Positions 1 through 11,169 are shown, counted from the first letter of the stretch. The stretch is DNA of 64,000 nt from Turnera subulata (GCA_028386065.3 JAKUCV010001342.1:1-64000), one strand, 5' to 3'. Translations and numbers: made by a program. The notes: a model not told the origin generated them from the sequence alone.

Positions 1-50
1 CAAGGGTCTTCAAGTCAAGGGCCTCCAGGTCAAGGGCCTTCGGGTCAAGA
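1..50. repeat. 15-bp tandem repeat, about three copies
   Basis: Three consecutive imperfect 15-bp units of the form CAAGGGYCTYCRRGT begin at base 1. The repeat probably continues to the left of the window. Nothing coding is visible in it. Confidence 0.6.
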
Positions 51-350
51 GTACTTAGCCACGGGTCCTTGTCATCCAAGTCCACATGTTGTGGGATGTC
101 CAGAGGTCCTGATTTCGGGGGCCTCATTCACGATCTTGGGCCTTATACATCTTTGGGCCCGGCCTCGGTTATTATCCATTGGGCCTGTTCACGGGCATAA
201 GCCCATTTATATCAAATATATAGCAGTATTGTCTTGGGGGGAAGCAAATTGAATAATCCTGTATTGATTGAAATAGTCCAAAAAGGTTGTTTTTAGGAAA
301 GGTGAATCCACCACTCACTCTGCTCCTTCGCTCGCTAGCTGCAACTGAAA
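51..350. other. 5' flank of DC1-A
   Basis: No gene is visible here. The last ~100 bases resemble the sequence just upstream of the other DC1 genes in this window (a purine-rich stretch, then GCAACTGAAAATGGGGATC at the start codon), so this is probably the promoter-proximal part of DC1-A. Bases 51-240 hold GGGCC-rich sequence of unknown origin, possibly an old transposon end. Confidence 0.4.
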
Positions 351-478
351 ATGGGGATCAAATATTGGTGCCACAACCATGACTTGGAACTTAGCCATGC
401 ATCCTAGTTCCCAGAGCATAGAGGAGCAAAAAGGGGCAAGACTGATTGCTCTAAGTGCAAGGAAACTATTCAGGGTCC
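351..478 (+). pseudogene. DC1-A exon 1, 5' piece
   Basis: Starts with ATG at 351 in the context shared by its paralogues (MGIKYW..., compare MGIKHW in DC1-D and DC1-E). It encodes the first half of module 1, up to the CxxC pair (CSKCKETIQGP). A TAG at 405-407 interrupts it after 18 codons. It ends at the target site GGTCC (474-478) of copia E1. Confidence 0.8.
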
Positions 479-683
479 TGTTAGATTATGTGATCAAGCT
501 CTATTAGTGATCAAGTTGTTAGCAGAGTTAGTGGAGAATAATCAAGTTGTATGGTTTGTCCCATCAACTTAAGTGTGTTAGGAATAGTGTGCAAGTTGTG
601 TGTGTCTTTTTTGTTATTGTAATGTTCTCTTTGTTATCTTATCATTCTTGGTAGGCCTCACGTTCAGCAAACCAAGAAGATCA

Positions 684-907
684 GCTTAATGGATTATGGG
701 TCTCCATGCTGCACTAAGAAGTATGGGTTGAAGGTATGGGCTGCATGCAAGTAGCTGCAGCAAGTTGGATTTTAGGCTGATTTTCTGCCTATACTGCTTA
801 GTGGATTATGGGTCTCCATGCTGCACTAAGAAGTATGGGTTGAAGGTATGGGCTGCATGCAAGTTGCTGCAGCAAGTTGGATTTTAGGCTGATTTTCTGC
901 CTATATA
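684..907 (+). repeat. 112-bp tandem duplication in E1 5' LTR
   Basis: The segment starting GGATTATGGGTCTCCATGC occurs at 691 and again at 803, a 112-bp period. The 3' LTR has one copy, so the duplication arose in or just before this insertion. Confidence 0.85.
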
Positions 908-972
908 TTGAGTCTTGTAATCAGTTGCAATATAGAAAAAAAAAAGAGTATTGAGTGTGTTTCACTTCACAA

Positions 973-1176
973 AGTGTTCCTTAACTTGTTCATTTAGTGT
1001 TCAAGTCGAGAGATTGTGAGATTTGAGAGAAAACCAATAAAACAGTAACCAAGAAAACCAACTCCAGATTTCTGCAGAACACTCAAGTTGGTTTTCTTGG
1101 TTACTGTTTTATTGGTTTTCTCTCAAATCTCACAATCTCTCGACTTGAACACTAAATGAACAAGTTAAGAAACACT
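973..1176. repeat. Long inverted repeat (hairpin) in E1 5' LTR
   Basis: Arms at 973-1063 and 1086-1176 are 91 nt each and complementary except for one position, with a 22-nt loop. The right arm is an inverted copy of sequence that the 3' LTR carries only once, in direct orientation (about 5910-6030). It looks like a template-switch or fold-back event. Confidence 0.9.
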
Positions 1177-1195
1177 TATTTCCAAATTGATTCCA

Positions 1196-1416
1196 ACATC
1201 GATGTTCTAGAGTGTTTACAAAGTTTCAGTAGTATTTCAACATCGATGTTCTTGTCCCCAACATCGATGTTCTAAGTTGACGGCAGAAACATTTGAAGAC
1301 CAGTAGCATTTCAACATCGATGTTATAATTGCAACATCGATGTTCTAAGTGCACTGTCTAATTCGTTGAAGATTCAGAGCCTCTAAACATCGATGTGCAA
1401 AGTGCAACATCGATGT
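1196..1416. repeat. ACATCGATGT palindrome array, E1 5' LTR
   Basis: Exact 10-bp palindromes start at 1196, 1240, 1261, 1314, 1334, 1387 and 1407. Start-to-start distances are 44, 21, 53, 20, 53 and 20. The array lies downstream of the TATA-like box, so it would fall in the transcribed R/U5 part of the LTR if that box is used. Confidence 0.95.
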
Positions 1417-1543
1417 TATTGAGCCATTTCAGAATTGATTGAAGATCAAAAGCCAACAATTGGTAGCGGAGCAGGTTCCTTCTTTCAGGCCTGCCCTATT
1501 TTATTGAAACCACATCAAATTAGCCTAAACACCTACCCTCAAA

Positions 1544-4500
1544 ATGAATACACAACCTGCTAATAGAACCACCTCTTGCTTACCCCTACCACCTGTTTTT
1601 TAAGGAGAAAACTACAACTATTGGGCTATAAGGATGAAGTCCTTCCTTGTAGCTAATGGTTTGTGGTTCTTGGTAGAAGAAGGTTTTACTAAAGAAGAAG
1701 ACATTGAAGAAATGTCTGTAAATCAATTGAGAACATATAACGATCGATTGCAGAAACACAATACGGCAATTTTGTTTATGTTCTCCTTGGTTTCAGAGGA
1801 TATTTTTTCTTTGATTGTAGGAGCTACAACAGTCAAAGAAGCATGGAAAATCCTTGAGAAGCAGTTCAGAGGTTCCAAGGAAACAAGGCAAATAAGGGTG
1901 CAATCTTTGAGAAGAGAATTTGAAATGTTGAAGATGTCAGAAGCTGAAACAATAAGGGAGTATGCTTCAAAAGCTCAAAGCATTGTCAACAAAATCAGAT
2001 TGTGTGGAGAAGTGATCCCAGAGGTCAGAGTAGTTGAGAAAATTCTCAACACGGTTGTTGATAGATTTGAAGCAAAGGTAGCTGCAATTGAAGAAACAAG
2101 AGACATCACTCAGAAGTCGGTTCCTGAACTTATTGGCAAGTTAGAAGCTCATGAGCAAAGGCATGGGAGAAAAATTGAAGCTGGGATTGAGAAGGCATTC
2201 CAAGCCAAGCAGAAAAATGTCAACAACAACAAATTTGAAGCCAAACAAAAACCAGCAGCAAGCACAAACAAGTACCAACAGGAGGCCTCAAGTTCACAAA
2301 CCGTTTTTTCACCTTGCAAACACTGTGGAAAAACAATTCATTTGGAGCAGAGGTGCTGGAAAAACAAGAAATGCAACTTTTGTCACAGAATTGGGCACAT
2401 TGAACGTTTTTGCAGAGCTAAACAAAATGGAGAGAATCAAGCCCAACAACAAGTGCAAGAACAACCACAAACAAGGCAACAAGCTCAGCCAGTTGAAAGA
2501 AATCAACAAGAATTTATGTTCATGGCAAGTGAAAATTCAGAAAAGCAAGAAAATGGTGTATGGTACATTGACAGTTGTTGTACTAGTCACATGACGGGAA
2601 ATTCAAAGTGGTTTTTGGACTTGGATGAATCAATCCGTGTGGAAGTCAGGACAGCTGATGGTGCCATCCTCAAATCAAAAGGAAGAGGTACTGTCTCTAT
2701 AAGCTATGATGGAGTTAGTAAATTCATTAAAGATGTTTTGCTAGTTCCTGGATTGAAGCACAATCTTTTGAGTGTGCCTCAAATGACTAGAAATGGGTAT
2801 AAGGTAAACTTTGAAGATGATTGTTGTGTGATCTCGGTGAATGGCAAAACTGTTTGCAAAACTAAAATGAAGAACAATGCATTTCCTGTGAACTTGAGCA
2901 TGCATGAAGAGATGGTAAATGAATGTGAGGTAGATGAAAGTAGTTTGTGGCATAGAAGATATGGCCATGCTAGCTTGCATTCCTTGAAGCTTGCTGCACA
3001 AAAGGAGTATGTCAGAGATTTGCCTTCAATACAAATTCTGGGAGAAGTTTGTGAACCATGCCAATTAGGAAAGATGCATAGAGACTCATTTCCGGCTGCA
3101 GCAGAAAAAAGAACCTTGGAGAAGCTGGAGTTGGTGCACACCGACCTTTGTGGTCCAATGCGTACACCTTCTTTAAGTGGTAATCTATACTTCATGCTAT
3201 TCATTGATGATCTAACTCGCATGACATGGATTTACTTCTTGAAGAATAAGTTGGCAACTTTGGAAGTTTTCAAGAAATTCAAGAGCATGGCAGAAACTCA
3301 AAGTAGTTGTAGATTGAAGAAGCTGAGATCAGATAGAGGGGGAGAATTCATTTCAAATATGTTTGAAGATTTTTGCAACTCAAGTGGAATTGTTCATCAA
3401 TTAACAGTACCATATTCACCTCAACAAAATGGTGTGGTAGAAAGGAAGAATAGGACAGTGATGGAGATGGCAAGAAGCATGCTTGCGGAGAAGAAGCTTC
3501 CTCAAAGTTTTTGGGCTGAAGCTACCTATACGACTATCTATCTCATCAATAGGCTACCAACAAAGTCAGTTGATGGGATGACTCCCATTGAAGCTTGGAC
3601 TGGTAAGAAACCAACAGTTAAGCACCTTAAAGTGTTTGGTTCTCTTTGCTATGTTCATATTCTAGATGAAAAGAGGAGGAAGCTGGATTTCAAAGCTGAA
3701 AGGGGAATACTATTGGGATATAGTAGTCAATCCAAAGGCTATAGGGTGTTCATGATTGAAAATAACAAAGTAATCACCTCAAGAGATGTCAAAGTCGATG
3801 AAGAAGCTTATTGGGATTGGAAAGAAAAGAAGGTAATCAAGAACAATCCTAGCGACGCAGCTGAAGTAGATGAAGATCAAGTGCAGGAAGATCATCCTCT
3901 AAATGAAGAGGATTATGATTCAGACACACCTCCAATGAAGGTTAGGACACTTGCTGATGTTTATGAGAGGTGTAATTTTGTAGAAACAGAGCCACATTGT
4001 TATGAAGAGGCAGCAAATCAAGAGCATTGAAAGAGGGCCATGGAGAAAGAAATTGGCATGATCAACAAGAATCAAACTTGGGAACTAGTTGTATGGCTTG
4101 GAAATCAAAAGATCATTGGAGTCAAGTGGGTGTTTCACACTAAGATGAATCCTGATGGAACCATTTCCAAGTACAAGGCTAGACTGGTGGTCAAAGGCTA
4201 TGCACAATAATATGGCCTTGATTATCTTGAGACATTTGCACCGGTGGCACGCCTTAACATAATCAGATTGCTCCTGGCCATTTCAGCTCAAAACAAGTGA
4301 AAGGTATTCCATCTAGATGTGAAATCTGCATTTCTAAATGGAATTCTAGAAGAAGAAGTCTACATTGAGCAACCTAAAGGCTTTATTGTGGAAGGAAAAG
4401 AAGATCATGTTTACAGGTTGAAGAAAGCTCACGATGAACTAAAACAGGCTCCAAGAGCTTGGTAGAGTCGCATGGACAACCACATGGTTCAACAAGGATT

Positions 4501-5533
4501 CAAGAGAAGTGAAAGTGAGGCAACATTGTATGTGAAAGGCAGCTCAAGTGATGATTTGATCATAGTCTCCCTCTATGTTGATGACATGCTAATTACCAGA
4601 GCAGATCACAACAAAATTTTAGTTTTCAAAACTGAAATGAAGAAAGAATTTGAAATGTCAGATTTGGGATTGATGCACAACTTTCTTGGAATGGAGGTGA
4701 TGCAAAGTGATGAAGGAATTATGTTCTCTCAGAAGAGGTATGTAGAAACTATCTTAAAAAAATTCAAGATGGACTCCTGCAATCCAGTGCCAACCCCATT
4801 GATTCAAAACACCAAGCTTGCAAAGAATGTAGATGAAGAAGATGCTGAAATTGAGGTGTACAGGAGCTGTGTAGGAAGTTTGTTGTACCTTACAGCAACT
4901 CGTCCTGATCTATTATTTGTAACTAACTTGCTTTCCAGGTTTCTAAATGCTCCTAAGAAGAGTCATGCTGCTGTGATGAAGAGAGTGCACAGATATGTTA
5001 AAGGCACTACTGATCTTGGTCTTCATTACAGCTCATTTGAAGATGCAAAATTGAAGGCATATTGTGACAGTGATTGGGCTGAAAGTGTGGATGACATGAA
5101 AAGCACAACAGGTTATGGTTTCTTGTTTGGTTCAAATGCATTTTCGTGGTGTTCCAAGAAACAAACTGTTGTTGCTCAATCCACAGCTGAAGCAGAGTAC
5201 CTTGCTGCTGCTTCAACTATAAATCAAGTTGTTTGGTTCAGGAAGATCATGTCAGATTTGAAGATGAAAGCAAGAAGAACCTATGGAGCTATTCTGTGAC
5301 AATCAGTCCACTATTGCAATAATTAAGAATCCAATTGATCATGGCAGAACTAATTCAAGATTAGATTTCATGTGATTCGAGAAGCTGAAAGTGAAGGAGA
5401 AGTTCAAGTCTTATTCTGCTCCTCCGAAATGCAATTGGCAGACCTATTCACAAAGCCTTTGCCCAAGAACAGGTTTGATTTGTTGAAGAACATGTTGAAT
5501 ATGAAGTGCAACTTGGTCAAGGGGGAGTGTTAG
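1544..5533 (+). pseudogene. E1 gag-pol (copia), degenerate
   Basis: The likely gag start is the ATG at 1544, with an in-frame TAA at 1601-1603; the frame is then open from 1634 to 4030. Visible in order: a UBN2-type gag; a zinc knuckle of CX2CX4HX4C form (CNFCHRIGHIERFC, near 2370-2412); the protease active site as IDSCCTSHMTG, where the conserved DSG reads DSC; the GAG-pre-integrase WHRRYGH; and the integrase core with HTDLCGPM and DRGGEF. RT follows in the same frame but with stops at 4028-4030, 4208-4210, 4298-4300 and 4463-4465, then YVDDM near 4575 and RNase H to about 5270. A one-base shift near 5270 moves the last RNase H part to another frame. At least two stops sit where copia RTs have Trp (TGG to TGA). 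Not functional. Confidence 0.9.
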
Positions 5534-6374
5534 ATTATGTGCTCAAGCTGCATTAGTGATCAAGTTGTTAGCAGAGTTAGTGGAGAATAATCAAGTTGTA
5601 TGGTTTGTTCCATCAACTTAAGTGTGTTAGGAATAGTGTACAAGTTGTTTGTGTCTTTTTTGTTATTGTAATGTTGTCTTTGTTATCTGATCATTCTTGG
5701 TAGGCCTCACGTTCAGCAAACCAAGAAGATCAGCTTAGTGGATTATGGGTCTCCATACTGCACTAAGAAGTATAGGTTGAAGATATGGGCTGCATGCAAG
5801 TTGCTGCAGCAAGTTGGATTTTAGGCTGATTTTCTGCCTATATATTGAGTCTAGTAATCAGTTGCAATATAGAAAAAAAAAAGAATATTGAGTGTGTTTC
5901 ACTTCACAAAGTGTTCCTTAACTTGTTCATTTAGTGTTCAAGTCGAGAGATTGTGAGATTTGAGAGAAAACCAATAAAACAGTAACCAAGAAAACCAACT
6001 TGAGTGTTCTGCAGAAATCTGGAAATTTTCCAGAAATCTTCAACTTGAACATCGATGTTCAAAACCTTCTGCCAATTTCCAAATTGATTCCAACATCGAT
6101 GTTCTTGTTCAACATCGATGTTCTAGAGTGTTTACAAAGTTCCAGTAGTATTTCAACATCGATGTTCTTGTCCCCAACATCGATGTTCTTAGTTGACAGT
6201 AGAAATATTTGAAGACCAGTAGCATTTCAACATCGCTGTTATAATTGCAACATCGATGTTCTAAGTGCACTGTCTATTTCATTGAAGATTCAGAGCCTCT
6301 AAACATCGATGTGCAAAGTGCAATATCGATGTTATTGAGCTATTTCAGAATTGATTGAAGATCAAAAGCCAACA
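5529..6374 (+). repeat. E1 3' LTR
   Basis: Starts TGTTAGATTATG and ends AGCCAACA at the target duplication. It lacks the two rearrangements of the 5' LTR and differs from it by scattered substitutions (about ten in the first ~230 bp). A TATA-like TATATATT lies near 5839. Confidence 0.9.
6049..6332. repeat. ACATCGATGT palindrome array, E1 3' LTR
   Basis: Exact copies start at 6049, 6093, 6112, 6156, 6177, 6250 and 6303, with one-base variants at 6230 and 6323. Inner pair distances are 19, 21, 20 and 20; the outer distance is mostly 53. Confidence 0.95.
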
Positions 6375-7441
6375 GGTCCTGCCTATTTTTGTCAACAACT
6401 TGACTGCGAGTTTATGATAGACGAATCATGCTTTGGCTTTTCCCAGAATCAACAACTAGTTCACCCTCTTCACCCTCACCCTCTCCAGCATTCTGACATT
6501 GATCTCCTATACAGGCACTACTACATTTGCGAAGGGTGTAATAATTCGTCCTTCTCTTCCTTTGTCTTCCACTGTAAGGAGAAGAACTGTGATTTCAAGC
6601 TTGATGACCAGTGTGCTTTGTCGTTAAAGGAGATCCAAGGCCCGAAGCCTGAACCCACCACAATTTAGCATTTTTTAGACCTACACAGTCTCAGGTCTTT
6701 CTACAATCGATTTCGAGACGTATGCACCATCTGCTCTGTTACAGTTAAAGGTGTTGCCTATGGGTGCCTTGAGTGCAGGACCTGTCTGCACGTTTCTTGT
6801 GCAGAATTTTTCCAAGAGATATAGCATCCCTATCATCCGCAGCACCCAATACGTGTCTATGTTACAGATTCCGAAGAACCACCTAATTTGTGGTCTAAGT
6901 GTAACGTCTGCAGATATCCCTTTTTCAGCAGACCAGTTTACCAGGGTTTGCCTTGTGGGCTTGCTCTCCACTCGAACTGCGCTAACAAAACTCTTTTCTC
7001 ACCTCCTCTGAAGCATGAGTGCCACAACCACTGTCTCTACTTCGTTATGGAGACTGAGAGGGATTATGCGGAAGAAGACAAAGATGAAGAAAGTGGGGAA
7101 GATGATGAAGAAGATCCAGACGAACGAAGAGATGACGGAGAAGATGAAGATGATGAAGAAGATGAAGATGATGAAGAAGAAAGTGGCCATCCCCTAACTT
7201 ATGACCGAGTGTGTAATGCCTGCAACAAGTATTGTGCAAAATCCTACTACCACTGTTTGGTCTGCAGGTACTTCATTCATCTCAAATGCATCGGGTTTCC
7301 CGCTACCGTCGTTGATAATAGTTGTCACTTCCATTCTTTGACCCTTGTGGAGAAATTTGTTGAAGATGATTCCGGTGTATACTATTGCCATGTTTGTGGA
7401 CAAGAAAGGCACCCAGAGTGCCCTGTTTATCACTGCAAGCA
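6375..7441 (+). pseudogene. DC1-A exon 1, middle piece
   Basis: Continues the DC1 frame immediately after E1: GPAYFCQQLDCEF then DESCFGF completes module 1. Module 2 (HPLHPHP, CEGCNNS, CNFKLD-like CDFKLDDQCA), module 3, module 4 and the start of module 5 (HECHNHCLYF) follow. An Asp/Glu-rich linker lies at about 7040-7190, then the CNAC...YYHC...FIHLKCI half and the start of module 6 (CHVCGQER). Stops at 6666-6668 and 6822-6824 break it. It ends at target site AAGCA of the solo LTR. Confidence 0.82.
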
Positions 7442-7780
7442 TGTAACGCCCCGAATTTTCGGTATTTAATTTTTATGGAAATTTCAAAATTTTTGGAATT
7501 TAAATTACTAATTTTACTCTTGGAGAATTTCTGGGTATTTATGATCCAGGGAAACATTTTATTTCTTTGGTAATAATATTTCTAGTGTGGAAATTAATCT
7601 TTATTCAGGATTAAAGTAGGAAATTGAGTATTATTTGGGTTTGTGTTTAAAACACAAGTTTTGGAGTAGTATTTATCAATACTACGTAGTTTTGGGAGTG
7701 TCAAGGCATAAAATTTAAGGGAGCTTGCGTTTTGACTAGGTTAGTTGTATGCTTGACTTGAGGAAAGAAAAAAAAAGGGA

Positions 7781-7860
7781 CAAAACGACGCCGTTGCTTA
7801 CCAAAACGGCGCCGTTTTGGATGCAAGCCGAATCTTAGGGTTTCCCTAAGTATAAAAACC
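7781..7860. promoter_or_regulatory. Paired palindromes and TATA box in solo LTR
   Basis: A near-palindrome (AACGACGCCGTT, 7784-7795) is followed by a perfect 20-bp palindrome CCAAAACGGCGCCGTTTTGG (7801-7820). Their centres are 21 bp apart. A TATA box (TATAAAAAC, 7851) lies about 40 bp downstream of the second centre. This resembles an LTR promoter with paired sites for a dimeric factor; the role is inferred. Confidence 0.6.
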
Positions 7861-10253
7861 CTTTTTTTTCCACTCTCCCTCTTTTCTTTTTCCTCTCCCC
7901 GACCGGCCGCTGCACCTTTGCCCCTCTTTTCTCTTTGAGCCGTTCATCCTTTCCTCTTGGGGTATTTCGCCTTGCTTCCGGAAGATTCTCTCTTTTCCCC
8001 ACAATTTTTCTCTTCTATCTCCCTTGTCCTTCTCACTCAACCCGCCACCATTAATCATCTCTCTTCTCTCCCAAATCGAGCCGCCGCCGCTGCTGATGTT
8101 CTCCAAGTCGCCGCCCGAGCTTTGCCGCCATCACGCACCAGCAGCGAAGGAAGGAGGAATCAAGGGGAGACTCGGTCAAGTTCATCTTGGGCGTGGCTGC
8201 GACTGGGTCAAGGTCGAGGGGAGGCTCGTGTCGGGCCCGTCCTGGGCGTGGCTGCGACTGGGTCGCACCGCCGCCGCTTGCTGAGCTGTCGGGTGAGTGC
8301 TGCGTCACCGCCCTCCTCTTCCTCTTTACTTTTCCCCTTTTTTCTTTCCTCTGTTGCCGTGTTATGTTAATTGGATTATGTTTTGTTGTGGTGGTGGACG
8401 GTGAGTGCGATTGTAGTTGGTGGTGTGTGGTTGTGTTCGTCGATGGATGTGGTTGGGTGACGAGTTGGCTGTGTGGTGGTTGGCGGCGGGTTGATCGTGT
8501 TCTGGGTGTGGCGGTGTGTGTGCCGACCGCTGGAACGGGTTGGTCACGGTGCCGGCAGTGGTGTTGGTATCTTCCGGGCAGAACTCGGGTTTGTGCTCTG
8601 CAACGGAGTCTGGCCGTTTCATGTCTGGACAGTGGGCAGTGATGACCCACTTGCATTTTGGTAAGGATTCTGACCCTCCTTTCCTTTTCATTTCGTGTCT
8701 ATTTTCTGTGTGGATTGGTTGCTTGTTGGATTCTGTGTTGGTTAGTTCCCATTTTGAAAAAATCTTGAATATGCGATTTGCTTATCTCTTGGTCATGAGT
8801 TAATCGTTTAACTATAAAGTATGTGGCCATATAACTTGTCTAAGTTAATTGAACTAAACTCAGGATTTAGTCTTGGCATGCACACTATTAGATATTGGAA
8901 ACAATAATAGTGGACATTAAAATGAATTTGACTGCAGTGACACTTACTATAATGACAATAGTAATGATTCCACTTATTTACTCTAAGCATGCAACAAGAT
9001 ACTAATCTTTGTGTTGGCTCGTTGTTGGTGAACGCTTGTGAAGATGAACTAAGTCAGGTTACCAAATTTACATGCTTTTAAATAACACATTAACTTATGA
9101 TCGGAAGTTTCCGGGCAAAAAGTACTTGCTGGAATTTTAGTTGAGTTTGGTTTTTATGACGCAATTTGACACTAGAGGGATAATGGAGTACTGTGGCTGA
9201 GACAATTAATATACAAAGTCGGTAGACCGTTGTTCTAAAGTAGTTTCGGGTTTCTAACGAGTTATATTAAACTCTTGTTTTTAAACCTTGGTGAATTATG
9301 ATAATAGGGGTTGGTCTATATGTACATATTAAGCACTGCTGGGTTTGAATCATTATAAGTATGTACATTTGTAAACGAGGTAGTGACAGTCTTGTGTTAA
9401 TACTTGGTTGATGTGGTTAATAGCTTCATATGATAAGCACATACTAAGACCTTGCGTAAGTCAAATGAACAAGAATTTGGGGATGCTTTTATTTATAATC
9501 AAACTCTTGTTTTTAAACTTTGGTAAATAATGACTCTTGAGCTTTGGGTCTGATTCAAAATGAATTGTTAATAACTATGTTGGATAATAGGTTTGACTAT
9601 ACATTTATATAGATGGTGTTTTGTTTCTAGCTTTCAAAGTGGAGTTTTATAAAGATAATAGGGCATACCCTGTAGTTGAGTGTTTGAGTGGTACATATGA
9701 CTATATGTTTAGGCTTTGGATGTACTTGAGGAGTAACCCGATGGAGTGCTAGCTTCTAAATGATTTCAGGTGAGGACTTATAAACCTTTGTATGCATTAC
9801 TGCCTACAATGCTCGGTTAATTGTTTTGGTATATAAAGTGGTAATAATTGTTGGTCTTGAATGTTGTATGCATGCTTGCTTGATGTGCTGATGTTGCTTA
9901 TTGCAAAGTGTATATATTGATGATATCTTTGATGCGGTATGCCTGATTAAGTGAATTGTGTGCCGTGTAATATGATATGCCTGTTGAGCATGTTTGTTTG
10001 TTATGCTAAATAACATGATTTATGGATTTGTGTTTGTGTGGTGGACTATGGGTTGGAGGCCCGGACTTGAGAATAAGATATTAAATTCCACACATCACTG
10101 TTGAATCATAACGTATGGTATAACTCCTTAAGCGTAATTGAATAACGAATTATAATAAAGTCTACTGTGGGGCTGTTGACCGGTTGGTTCGAGCGGGAAG
10201 TAATACCCCTCGGGATAGCATGCGGGTTTGCATGTGGGCATGTGATGGCCGGT

Positions 10254-10317
10254 TCTATCTCCCTCCTTCTATCTCCTCCTTTCTATCTCCCTCTTTCTCT
10301 CTGTCTCTCTCTCTCTA
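10254..10317. repeat. CT-rich microsatellite
   Basis: An imperfect (TCTATCTCC) and (CT)n tract inside the solo LTR, followed by two copies of GGGCTTCGTGCCTGGTT. Confidence 0.7.
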
Positions 10318-10964
10318 TGGTTTATATGGGCTTCGTGCCTGGTTTATTTGGGCTTCGTGCCTGGTTGTCTGATCAGACGGGACCGAGCTCGACGCACACA
10401 GTAGAGGGCCCTAATAAAATATTTAAACCTAATAAAAAGAATGATAAGATAAGTAACGATAAGTGATGGTTGAAGTCTGGTGATGACTTGTGTTGTATAT
10501 TGTGAATTGTTTTGTGCATTGTGTTTGCTATTGCCCATTGCCGGTGTACTTGTAGTCGATTTGTTTTGTATATTATTGGTTTATTTGTCTGCGGTGAGAC
10601 AGTGGTTGGTCTCACCCCCTCACAGTTTTACACAGATTAGCTGATCGTTGATCAGAAGAGCATATCAGCAGGTGGTGGTGCTTTCCTCTCCTCGGGTCGG
10701 ATCCATAGAGTTCACTGCATATATGTTATCACATGTGTAGTCTTCCGCTGCATACTCGTTGTTGTGAAATTTGTTGTACAATTGTTCATTGATTATGTTG
10801 TTGATATTGTATCCCGGGTAGAAGGGCATTTTGGTCACTTCACATGCTATACATTCCTTAATGGATGATTTGGGATACGGGTGTCCCGGGATTGATAAGG
10901 GCAATTTGGTCAATCCATCATTAATTTATAACGTATATTAACAAATTGGGACACGGGCGTTTCA

Positions 10965-11021
10965 AAGCAATGCCCTGAAGATGTCCCTTTTGCTGCTCAC
11001 ATTGAATGTGTGGTTTCAAAG
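10965..11021 (+). pseudogene. DC1-A exon 1, 3' piece
   Basis: Carries the end of module 6: CPEDVPFAAHIECVVSK, aligned with CPVEVPYTAHIECVLSE of DC1-D. A GT splice donor follows at 11022, in the same place as in the paralogues. Confidence 0.8.
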
Positions 11022-11169
11022 GTATTCCCAGTTTTTTTCTTTTTCTCCCAACTTTGCTTGCCAAGAGAACAAATTCAGAGAATTTTAGTTTAAAATTTTG
11101 AAATTTCTATGGTTCTTTCTCTTTATTTTCCTCGACATAGAGAAACTTAGTGCACCTTATTTTATTCAG

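Larger units (their letters stand above)
479..1458 (+). repeat. E1 5' LTR
   Basis: Starts TGTTAGATTATG and ends AGCCAACA. A TATA-like TATATATTG lies near 902. It carries two rearrangements absent from the 3' LTR: a tandem duplication with 112-bp period (about 684-907) and a 91-bp inverted duplication (973-1176). Seven copies of the palindrome ACATCGATGT lie at 1196-1416. Confidence 0.9.
479..6374 (+). mobile_element. Copia LTR retrotransposon E1
   Basis: A Ty1/copia element inserted in exon 1 of DC1-A. The ends are TGTTAG...CCAACA, with a perfect 5-bp target duplication GGTCC (474-478 and 6375-6379). The LTRs are 479-1458 (980 bp) and 5529-6374 (846 bp). A primer-binding-site-like TGGTAGCGGAGC begins at 1461, and a polypurine tract (AAGGGGGAG) precedes the 3' LTR. 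The internal region encodes gag, protease, integrase, RT and RNase H in copia order but with stops and a late frameshift, so it is non-autonomous. The LTR size difference comes from a 112-bp duplication and an inverted duplication in the 5' copy. Confidence 0.93.
7442..10964 (+). mobile_element. Solo LTR of a long-LTR (probably Gypsy) element
   Basis: A 3523-bp insertion in exon 1 of DC1-A with ends TGTAACGCCCCG...CGGGCGTTTCA, which are short imperfect inverted repeats, and a perfect 5-bp duplication AAGCA (7437-7441 and 10965-10969). I find no internal direct repeat pair and no gag or pol coding, so it is best read as a solo LTR. The length and the TGTAACGCCCCGAATTTT start suggest a Tekay/Del-type Gypsy LTR (from family knowledge, not proven). 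A core promoter is visible: a TATA box TATAAAAAC near 7851, followed by a long pyrimidine-rich leader. GC-rich open frames at 7950-8690 are not convincing genes. Confidence 0.75.

Noticed and set aside
7950..8690. Several GC-rich open frames on both strands in the solo LTR
   Set aside because: They overlap each other, have no recognisable domain, and lie in LTR sequence just after a promoter; composition explains them.
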